From Syntrophomonadaceae bacterium (GTDB taxonomy: Bacteria > Bacillota > Dethiobacteria > DTU022): a stretch of DNA of 38,299 nucleotides. The stretch spans positions 1-38,299 of the forward strand of contig PWFM01000039.1 in NCBI GenBank assembly GCA_003553895.1. The letters run 5' to 3'. Below the pieces are notes generated by a model. The model made no database searches. It had not been told where the DNA came from and worked only from the letters and a program-made list of their open reading frames with translations. Positions 28,111-35,262 of the stretch are shown piece after piece; position 1 is the first letter of the stretch, and each line of letters opens with the position of its first letter. Both the position numbers and the translations under genes were made by a program.

Positions 28111-31100
28111 ATGAAATATAAGGCACCGCGCGGGACACGAGATATATTACCGGAAGAAGCAAAAAAGTGGCATTACCTCGAATCAATGTTTATGAAGTTT
28201 TGCGACCTTTATGGCTTCGGTGAAATCAGGACACCCATGTTTGAACAAACCGAGCTATTTGCCCGCAGTGTTGGCGAAGACAGCGATATTGTTTCCAAGG
28301 AAATGTATACCTTTAAGGATCGCAGCGGGCGCGATCTGACCCTGCGCCCGGAGCTGACCGCTGCCGTGGCCAGGGCTTACCTGGAGCACAACCTGGGGGA
28401 AAAACCCCAGCCGATCAAGCTCTATTACAGCGGCCCCATGTTTCGTTATGATCGTCCCCAGGCCGGCCGTTATCGCCAGTTTAACCAGTTTGGCCTGGAA
28501 ATTTTCGGATCTGAACATGCCGCTGCCGATGTGGAAGTAATATCGTTTTGCTACAATTTTTTCAGAGCCCTGCATATTGAAAATATCTCTATCGAAATCA
28601 ACAGCGTCGGTTGTCCGGCCTGTCGGCCCCGGTACAGGGAGAACCTGGTGCCGTACCTGGAAAACCTGGAAAACGGCCTCTGCGATGACTGCCGCAACCG
28701 CTATAAAAACAATCCCCTGAGGGTCCTGGATTGCAAGCAAGAAAGCTGCCGGGAACAGGTTAAAGATGCGCCCCGCCTGGTCGATCACCTCTGCCCGGAT
28801 TGCGCCACTAATTTTGAAACCGTAATAAGTCTGCTTACCAGGTTGAATATACCTTATAACCTTAACCCCAACCTGGTCCGGGGTCTTGATTATTACACCC
28901 GCACAGCATTTGAAATCAGCGCCGGAGGCGCCGGGGCCCAGGCCTCGTTATGCGGCGGGGGGCGTTATGATCACCTGGTTGAGCATATCGGCGGGCCCCA
29001 GGTGCCCGGTGTAGGAGTAGCTTTTGGCGTGGAGCGGATTATGCTGGCCATGGAGTGGGATAAAATCAAAGCCGAGCCCGGTTTGCCCGTATTCATTGCC
29101 ACTGCCGGCAGCGGGCTGGAAGGAGAAGCCCTGGCCCTGGCGGCCGAACTGCGCAGCGGGGATGTGCCCGCAGAAACCGATTTGCTTGCAAGAAGCCTGA
29201 AAGGGCAGATGAAGTACTCCGGGCGGCGGGGTTTCAGCCGGGTGGTAATTATTGGGGAAAAAGAAATAGAACAGGGCCTTGTAACCCTGCGGGATATGGA
29301 AAGCGGGGAGCAAAAAGAAATGCCCCGCCGGTCTCTTCTGGATCAACTAACCGGCAAAGCCCCGGTGCCGGGTCCGGCCGAAGAAGAGGGCGGGCCGCTG
29401 GACGAGGCGGAAGTGATTATGCCCGGGCGGCCGGGCAGCCATATAGAGGAGGCCCAAAAAACGCATTACTGCGGCAAACTGGACGCCGGACATGTAAATA
29501 AAGAAGTGGCCCTTGCCGGCTGGGTAGGTAAGCGCCGCGATCACGGCGGTTTGATTTTTATCGACCTGCGCGATCGCAGCGGCCAGGTGCAGCTGGTTTT
29601 TGATCAGCGCCAGGGAAAAGGCCTTTTTCAGCAGGCCGAAAGCCTGCGCAGCGAGTATGTGGTGGCTGTAAAAGGAGAGGTCCTGCGCCGGTCTCCCGAG
29701 ACCGTTAACCCTTCCCTGCCTACCGGTGAAATTGAAGTCCGGGTTACGGCAATGGAGATTTTAAACAGTTCGAGAACCCCTCCTTTCTATATCGAAGATA
29801 ATCTTAATGTAGATGAAAACCTGCGCCTGCGTTACCGCTACCTCGATTTAAGGCGACCGGAAATGTTGAAGCGCCTTCAACTGCGCCACCGGGCAGTAAA
29901 AATGATCCGCGATTACATGGATCGCTACGATTTCCTGGAAGTGGAGACCCCGGTGCTGACCCGCAGCACCCCCGAAGGGGCCAGGGACTTTTTAGTCCCG
30001 AGCAGGGTGCAGGGTGGCGAGTTTTATGCCCTGCCTCAGTCGCCCCAGCTTTTCAAGCAGCTGCTCATGGTCAGCGGAATTGAACGCTATTTCCAGATCG
30101 TGCGCTGTTTCCGGGATGAAGATTTAAGGGCCGATCGGCAGCCCGAATTTACCCAGGTTGATATTGAAACCTCTTTTTTCAGCGCCGAAAACCTTTTTGC
30201 CCTTACCGAAGGTTTGGTGGCCGAGCTCTGGGAAAAAATCCACGGGCGGGAAATTAAGCGTCCCTTTGTCCGTATTCCTTACCGGGAAGCGATGAACCGG
30301 TTTGGCACTGACAAGCCCGATCTGCGATATACAATGGAACTGGCAGACCTGGAGGAGCCGGCCGGAAAAAGCGAGTTTAAAGTTTTTAAAACGGCCCTGG
30401 AAGACGGTGGAGCAGTCAAGGGCCTGCGCATCCCGGGCGGAAAACGTCTCAGCCGTAAAGACCTGGATGATCTGACCCTGCAGGCCCGCCAGCTGGGGGC
30501 CAGAGGCCTGGCCTGGGCTTATGTAGAAGAGGAAGGCTGGCGTTCACCGATCAGCAAATTTTTTAGTGAAGAGCTGATCGAAGAGATTAATATAAAGATG
30601 AGGGCTGAACCCGGCGATGTCCTGCTTTTTGTAGCCGACCGGTGGCATACAGCCTGCACTGTCCTGGGGCACCTGCGCTCTAAGTTTGCCCCGGCCGATC
30701 TTCCTGAAGAGCCGCACTTCTTGTGGGTGGTTGATTTCCCCCTCTTTCACTATAATGAAGAGGAACAGCGTTATGATTCTGATCATCACCCCTTTACAGC
30801 CCCCCGGCCTGAAGACATGGACCTCCTGGAAAAAGAGCCCCTTTCCGTCCGGGCCCGCGCTTACGACCTGGTCCTCAACGGTGTGGAAATTGGAGGCGGC
30901 AGCATGCGTATTCACGATGCCGCCACCCAGGCTAAGATATTTGGCCTGCTGGGGCTTTCAGAAGAGGAGAGCAGGGAGAAATTTGGCTTCTTATTGGAGG
31001 CCCTGTCATATGGCGCTCCGCCGCATGGCGGGATAGCGCTGGGCCTGGATCGCCTGGCCGCCCTTTTAAGCGGTGACGATTCAATCCGCCAGGTAATCCC

Positions 31101-31215
31101 CTTTCCAAAAACAGCTACCGCCAGCTGCCTGATGACCGGGGCCCCTTCCCTTGTTTCCGAAAAACAGCTGGAGGAGTTGGGAATAAAAATGGCGCCGGAA
31201 AAAGAAGATAAGTGA
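28111..31215 (+). CDS. In-frame fusion: histidyl-tRNA synthetase (about residues 1-415) and aspartyl-tRNA synthetase (about residues 450-1034)
   Basis: HisRS: MKYKAPRGTRDILPEE, motif 2 FRYDRPQAGRYRQFNQFGLEIFG, RGLDYYTRTAFEI, motif 3 GVAFGVERIMLAME. AspRS: THYCGKLDAGHVNKEVALAGWVGKRRDHGGLIFIDLRDRSG, motif 2 RCFRDEDLRADRQPEFTQVDIE, motif 3 GLDRLAALLSGDDSIRQVIPFPKT. Codons read by hand across the junction (29281-29520) show no stop. Confidence 0.95.
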   Translation: MKYKAPRGTRDILPEEAKKWHYLESMFMKFCDLYGFGEIRTPMFEQTELFARSVGEDSDIVSKEMYTFKDRSGRDLTLRPELTAAVARAYLEHNLGEKPQPIKLYYSGPMFRYDRPQAGRYRQFNQFGLEIFGSEHAAADVEVISFCYNFFRALHIENISIEINSVGCPACRPRYRENLVPYLENLENGLCDDCRNRYKNNPLRVLDCKQESCREQVKDAPRLVDHLCPDCATNFETVISLLTRLNIPYNLNPNLVRGLDYYTRTAFEISAGGAGAQASLCGGGRYDHLVEHIGGPQVPGVGVAFGVERIMLAMEWDKIKAEPGLPVFIATAGSGLEGEALALAAELRSGDVPAETDLLARSLKGQMKYSGRRGFSRVVIIGEKEIEQGLVTLRDMESGEQKEMPRRSLLDQLTGKAPVPGPAEEEGGPLDEAEVIMPGRPGSHIEEAQKTHYCGKLDAGHVNKEVALAGWVGKRRDHGGLIFIDLRDRSGQVQLVFDQRQGKGLFQQAESLRSEYVVAVKGEVLRRSPETVNPSLPTGEIEVRVTAMEILNSSRTPPFYIEDNLNVDENLRLRYRYLDLRRPEMLKRLQLRHRAVKMIRDYMDRYDFLEVETPVLTRSTPEGARDFLVPSRVQGGEFYALPQSPQLFKQLLMVSGIERYFQIVRCFRDEDLRADRQPEFTQVDIETSFFSAENLFALTEGLVAELWEKIHGREIKRPFVRIPYREAMNRFGTDKPDLRYTMELADLEEPAGKSEFKVFKTALEDGGAVKGLRIPGGKRLSRKDLDDLTLQARQLGARGLAWAYVEEEGWRSPISKFFSEELIEEINIKMRAEPGDVLLFVADRWHTACTVLGHLRSKFAPADLPEEPHFLWVVDFPLFHYNEEEQRYDSDHHPFTAPRPEDMDLLEKEPLSVRARAYDLVLNGVEIGGGSMRIHDAATQAKIFGLLGLSEEESREKFGFLLEALSYGAPPHGGIALGLDRLAALLSGDDSIRQVIPFPKTATASCLMTGAPSLVSEKQLEELGIKMAPEKEDK

Positions 31216-31288
31216 ATAAAAATTCAAACCGGGGAGATTTACGGGCCGGTTTTGCCTGCAGAATAATCAACTGCCGGTTTTGAGCGTC

Positions 31289-31317
31289 TTGCCAGTTGAC
31301 CGTTTTTGTGCTATGAT
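31289..31317 (+). promoter_or_regulatory. Candidate sigma-A-type promoter for the downstream ncRNA
   Basis: TTGCCA (31289-31294), 17-nt spacer, TATGAT (31312-31317). Confidence 0.55.
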
Positions 31318-31323
31318 TCAATT

Positions 31324-31530
31324 GCAAAAAGCAAGTATACATGGGCGTGACCCTGCTGTGTTCGTGACAGCCGATTAAGTTTTGAGCCAACATTGATCAG
31401 ACGGGAGCCCGGCCTTCAGTTGTGGCGCAGATGCCTTTGCAAAGAGGACCTGTAAAGCAGCTGAGAGGGCACCCACCTTTTGGGGGAACTGTTCAAAACC
31501 AACGGCCCACGGCATGGCGGGGTTTTTTTA
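31324..31530 (+). ncRNA. ssrS: Probable 6S RNA
   Basis: 5' accctgctgtgttcgtgacagccgattaagttttgagccaaca; 3' gagggcacccacctttTGGGGGAACTGTTCAAAACCaacggcccacggcatggcgggg then T7 (31523-31529). 5' ACCC-TGCTGTG pairs with 3' CACGGCA-GGGGT (one G-U pair, small bulge). About 205 nt, promoter upstream, located after aspS as in other Firmicutes. Confidence 0.78.
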
Positions 31531-31545
31531 TGCCTTTCTAAGTGC

Positions 31546-31551
31546 TATAAT
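31546..31551 (+). promoter_or_regulatory. Candidate -10 element (TATAAT) for mgtE, just after the ncRNA T-tract
   Basis: agtgcTATAATaaaa; -35 is weak (T-rich). Confidence 0.35.
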
Positions 31552-31597
31552 AAAATTTGTTTGGCCGTTGATTACATGCTGCGGGGAGTTGGGAGCA

Positions 31598-32920
31598 TTG
31601 ACCATACAAGAATTGACCCGTTCGATCAGCAGAGAACTGGCAGCCGGGGTCCATCCCGGCGACCTGCTGGATCAAATCGAAGACCTGGAAATCGAAGAAA
31701 AAGTTGGTCTGATGCAGGAATTATCCAGCGAAGACGCCTCCCTGATCCTGCAGGAGATGGAGGATTTTGAACAGGCAGAAATCATCCGGCACCTGGACCG
31801 GGACCGGGTCAGGGAAATCCTGACCAACCTCGCTTCCGATGATGCTGCCGATGTTCTTGGAAAGTTAACGCCGGAAGAAACAGAAGAAATGCTCCAGCTG
31901 ATTGATGAGGAAGAACCGGCCGATTTTGGCAGCCTGTTAAAATATCCTGAAGATAGCGCCGGCGGTATTATGACTACCGAGTTTATATCCCTGCCGGCCG
32001 ATATTCCTGTTGAAGACGCTATCCAGCGCTTAAGAGAGATTGCCCCCGAGGCCGAAACGATTTATTATGTCTATGTCGTCGACCAGGAGGGGCAGCTGAT
32101 CGGGGTCCTCTCCTTAAGGGACTTGATCGCCGCCTCGGACGGCACCCTGCTAAAATCAATCATGCGCAGCAATGTCATTAACGTCAATGCCGCCCTGGAC
32201 CAGGAAGAGGTAGCCCGGATTGTTTCTAAATACGACCTGCTTGCCGTTCCGGTGGTAGATGATCGGAACCGGCTGCTCGGTATTATCACGGTTGACGATG
32301 TTATCGATGTTATGGAGCAGGAGGCCACAGAAGACATTTACCGTCTGGCCGGGGCCAGTAAGGTAGTGGATATGGAGCTCACAGAAGCTCCCGTCAGCAA
32401 GGTTGTCCGCCTCCGCCTGCCCTGGCTTTTTATCAGCATGGTCGGCGGTTTCATTTCCGGCAGCGTAATCGGGGGCTATGAAAGCACCCTGGAAGCGATC
32501 GTGGTCCTGGCGGTATTTATCCCCGTGATCATGGACATGGGGGGCAATGTAGGGACCCAGTCTTCCACCATATTTGTTCGCGGTATTGCCACCGGGGAAA
32601 TAGACCAGGCTGAAATGTGGCCCTATTTTTTCCGGGAAATCAGGATCGGCCTGACCCTGGGGATAATATGCGGGGCTATTATATCAGTAGCCGCCTTTAT
32701 ATGGCAGGGCAACCCCTACCTGGGCCTGGTTGTGGGCATTTCCATGTTGGGCACGATCAGCGTGGCCGCTTTAATCGGAACCCTGGTTCCCCTGATCTGC
32801 AGTAAAAACAACATTGATCCGGCTATTACAGCCGGCCCCTTTGTTACCACCATCAAAGATGTTACCGGCCTGATGATCTATTTCGTTATCGCCACTACTT
32901 TCCTTGAATACCTGCGTTAG
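31598..32920 (+). CDS. mgtE: Magnesium transporter MgtE (MgtE-N, CBS pair, membrane domain)
   Basis: SDDAADVLGKLTPEETEEML, EDSAGGIMTTEFISLP, LLGIITVDDVIDVMEQEATEDIYRLAG, VIMDMGGNVGTQSSTIFVRGIATGEI. Proposed TTG start (TIQELTRSISREL); the ORF-track start 31514 overlaps the ncRNA 3' end. Confidence 0.93.
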   Translation: MTIQELTRSISRELAAGVHPGDLLDQIEDLEIEEKVGLMQELSSEDASLILQEMEDFEQAEIIRHLDRDRVREILTNLASDDAADVLGKLTPEETEEMLQLIDEEEPADFGSLLKYPEDSAGGIMTTEFISLPADIPVEDAIQRLREIAPEAETIYYVYVVDQEGQLIGVLSLRDLIAASDGTLLKSIMRSNVINVNAALDQEEVARIVSKYDLLAVPVVDDRNRLLGIITVDDVIDVMEQEATEDIYRLAGASKVVDMELTEAPVSKVVRLRLPWLFISMVGGFISGSVIGGYESTLEAIVVLAVFIPVIMDMGGNVGTQSSTIFVRGIATGEIDQAEMWPYFFREIRIGLTLGIICGAIISVAAFIWQGNPYLGLVVGISMLGTISVAALIGTLVPLICSKNNIDPAITAGPFVTTIKDVTGLMIYFVIATTFLEYLR

Positions 32921-32984
32921 CTGCTTTTTATTAAACGTGCACCACTGTCTCTGCCGTTCAGCTTATCTTCCGTGCAAATTTTGC

Positions 32985-33140
32985 TTACTGCGCACGATGT
33001 TCCTTTCTTCTATGATCCGCTTCATCAAAGTATTTGTTATATTTGTAGTTTTGCATGTACTCCCAATAAGCTCCTTCAGTATTTATTTTCTTTGTTTGCA
33101 ACCAGGCCACTTCATCTCTAGCCTCGTTGCTGTTCTTGCT
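32985..33140 (-). pseudogene. Possible remnant of a minus-strand protein gene (51 open codons, no good start)
   Basis: Minus-strand frame reads SKNSNEARDEVAWLQTKKINTEGAYWEYMQNYKYNKYFDEADHRRKEHRAQ*, preceded in frame by a TAG and LQQTAWFDKYI. Confidence 0.35.
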
Positions 33141-33322
33141 CTAAATATATTTATCAAACCACGCTGTTTGCTGGAGTTATGGGCGGCGAAAACTGCGGGC
33201 TGATGAAGATCCTGCTGTCAACCATATAATGGAAATATGGGCCCCTGCTTGGCTAAAATTACTATCAATTTCCTCTTTTTTTTATTTTTTTTGCTTTTTT
33301 AGCAGGAGAATGCAAATAAGGG

Positions 33323-33351
33323 TTGAAATATAGAGGAAAGTGGTGTAAAGT
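33323..33351 (+). promoter_or_regulatory. Candidate promoter of mraZ operon overlapping MraZ boxes
   Basis: TTGAAA (33323-33328), 17-nt spacer, TAAAGT (33346-33351). Confidence 0.4.
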
Positions 33352-33367
33352 GGTGTAAAGTGGTTGT
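33338..33367 (+). promoter_or_regulatory. Three tandem 10-bp MraZ-box-like repeats (AAAGTGGTGT AAAGTGGTGT AAAGTGGTTG)
   Basis: Exact 10-bp periodicity immediately upstream of mraZ; matches the AAAGTGNNNN-type direct repeats known for MraZ. Confidence 0.8.
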
Positions 33368-33392
33368 AAATCTCCCAGATGGGGGCGAACAC

Positions 33393-33824
33393 ATGTTCAC
33401 AGGCGAATTTCACCATACGCTGGATGGAAAGGGGAGAGTGATTATCCCTTCTCGCTTGAGGGAAGGTCTTGGTGAGCGCTTTGTGATTACCCGCGGACTG
33501 GATCATTGTCTTTTTGTCTACCCCAACTCCGAATGGGTGCGCCTGGAACAGAAACTGAAGCAGCTGCCTTTTACCAGGAAAGATTCAAGGGCTTTTACGC
33601 GACTGTTTTTTTCCGGGGCTATGGAAGTGGAGGCCGACAGGCAGGGACGGGTCTTGATACCACAAAACCTGCGGGAATACGCCGGTATTGATAAAGAGGT
33701 TATGGTTATCGGCGTATCAAACCGGGTCGAAATCTGGAGTGAACCGGCCTGGAGGGAATACTTTGGCCAGGCGGATGAAAACTATGAAGAGCTGGCCGAG
33801 AAAATGGGCGATTTTGACCTTTAA
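33393..33824 (+). CDS. mraZ: Transcriptional regulator MraZ
   Basis: [48 protein letters not shown]; second repeat [35 protein letters not shown]. Confidence 0.96.
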   Translation: MFTGEFHHTLDGKGRVIIPSRLREGLGERFVITRGLDHCLFVYPNSEWVRLEQKLKQLPFTRKDSRAFTRLFFSGAMEVEADRQGRVLIPQNLREYAGIDKEVMVIGVSNRVEIWSEPAWREYFGQADENYEELAEKMGDFDL

Positions 33825-33856
33825 GAGGGCTTTTTAATAGAAAGTGGTGCTTAAAG

Positions 33857-34819
33857 ATGGTTGAACTGCACCTGCCGGTTATGGAAAAAGAAGTGCTTGC
33901 CCACCTGGTCCACCACCGTGATGGGGTCTATGTTGACGCCACTGTAGGCGACGGAGGCCATGCGGAAGCAATCTGCCGCAGCATTGCCCCGGAAGGGCAG
34001 TTAGTCGGGCTGGACTGGGACGAAGCGGCCCTGGAACGGGCCCGGGAAAGACTGGCCGGGTCTTCCGGACAGGTGAAGCTGGTTCACGCCGATTATACAG
34101 ACATTGAAACTGTGCTGGGCGAAGCAGGGTTTTCCGGGGTTGACGGTATCCTGATCGATCTCGGGGCGTCGACCTTGCAGTTAATGGATCCGGAAAGAGG
34201 TTTTTCTTTTCACCAGGGCGGAGACCTGGATATGCGCATGGATCGCCGCCTGCCGGTTACAGCAAAAGAGATAATCAACACATACAGCGCCGCCGACCTG
34301 GCCGGGATATTTTATAAATTCGGCGAAGAGCGCTGGTCAAAACGGATTGCGGCCCGGATCCTGCAGGAACGGGAGCAGGCCGGCCCCATTACCGACAGCG
34401 CCCAACTGGCCGAAGTGGTTAAAGAAGCGATTCCCGCCCGCTACCGGCGCAGCGGAGGCCATCCTGCCCGCAGGGTGTTCCAGGCTTTGCGCCTTGCCGT
34501 TAACCGGGAGCTGGATAACCTGGAGCAGGTTTTGCCCCAGGCAGTGAGATGCCTGGCCCCTGGCGGGCGCCTTTGCATCATAGCCTATCATTCGCTGGAA
34601 GACCGGCTGGTAAAAAATTATTTTCGGAGCCGGACCGGACAGTGCAGCTGCCCGCCCGGAAAACCGTGTGTATGCGATAAGAAAGCAGAGTTAAAAATTC
34701 TCACCTCAAAAGCGGTTAAGCCTTCAAAAGAAGAGGTAACCGCCAATCCACGGGCCCGCAGCGCCCGCCTGAGAGCCGCAGAACGCCTGGCTAACCAGGG
34801 ACGGAAAGAAGGTGAATAA
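33857..34819 (+). CDS. rsmH: 16S rRNA (cytosine(1402)-N(4))-methyltransferase
   Basis: HLPVMEKEVLAHL, GVYVDATVGDGGHAEAIC, ILIDLGASTLQLMDPERGFSFHQGGDLDMRMD, ARRVFQALRLAVNRELDNLE. Confidence 0.97.
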   Translation: MVELHLPVMEKEVLAHLVHHRDGVYVDATVGDGGHAEAICRSIAPEGQLVGLDWDEAALERARERLAGSSGQVKLVHADYTDIETVLGEAGFSGVDGILIDLGASTLQLMDPERGFSFHQGGDLDMRMDRRLPVTAKEIINTYSAADLAGIFYKFGEERWSKRIAARILQEREQAGPITDSAQLAEVVKEAIPARYRRSGGHPARRVFQALRLAVNRELDNLEQVLPQAVRCLAPGGRLCIIAYHSLEDRLVKNYFRSRTGQCSCPPGKPCVCDKKAELKILTSKAVKPSKEEVTANPRARSARLRAAERLANQGRKEGE

Positions 34820-34821
34820 AG

Positions 34822-35262
34822 ATGCAGCAGGCCACAAAAGTATCTAAAGTTAACCGGCCGGTTTCTCCCCCTCAACCTACCAGGGAACATATCCCGGGAG
34901 CACAGCCGGCCCGCTGGCTAAAAAAGGTCAAACTGCTCGCCATTGCCCTGACCTGTTTTATGCTCAGCCTGGTCGTAATAGCGCAGTATTCATCACTGGT
35001 GATCATGAACCACCACCTGGGGAGCGCCCGGTCCGAACTGGCAGAGGCCAGGGAATCTGTCCGGTCCCTGGAGCTGGAAGCAGCCCGGCTTGGTTCGATC
35101 AGCCGGATCGATGAAATCGCCAGGGAAGAGCTGGGGATGATTGAACCGGAAGCGGCCCAGCTCCAGGTTATAAGCGCTTCGCAGAGGGAAAGATCTCAGC
35201 CGGGGGAGGGAGCTGAATGGCTAATTTTACCGTTAAACGGACCACAATCAGGCGAAGGCTGA
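34822..35262 (+). CDS. ftsL: FtsL-like septum formation protein
   Basis: Single TM (LLAIALTCFMLSLVVIAQYSSLVIM) then coiled-coil and IARE-ELGMIEPE; position between rsmH and ftsI. Confidence 0.75.
   Translation: MQQATKVSKVNRPVSPPQPTREHIPGAQPARWLKKVKLLAIALTCFMLSLVVIAQYSSLVIMNHHLGSARSELAEARESVRSLELEAARLGSISRIDEIAREELGMIEPEAAQLQVISASQRERSQPGEGAEWLILPLNGPQSGEG

Noticed and set aside
31324-31530. M-box (ykoK) Mg2+ riboswitch upstream of mgtE
   Set aside because: Location would fit, but the conserved GTTAGGTGAGGCTCC / ACGCCAATGCTGCCC-type segments are absent, whereas 6S-like segments, an upstream promoter and a terminator are present.
32904-33203. Plus-strand ORF of 99 aa (MNTCVSCFLLNVHHCLCRSAYL...)
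   Set aside because: Overlaps the mgtE end, no RBS, unnatural Cys/Phe-rich composition; the minus-strand frame in the same region is more protein-like.
33268-33300. Poly-T/pyrimidine tract before mraZ as a terminator or poly-T ncRNA end
   Set aside because: No clear hairpin precedes it; could simply be an A/T-rich UP-type element.
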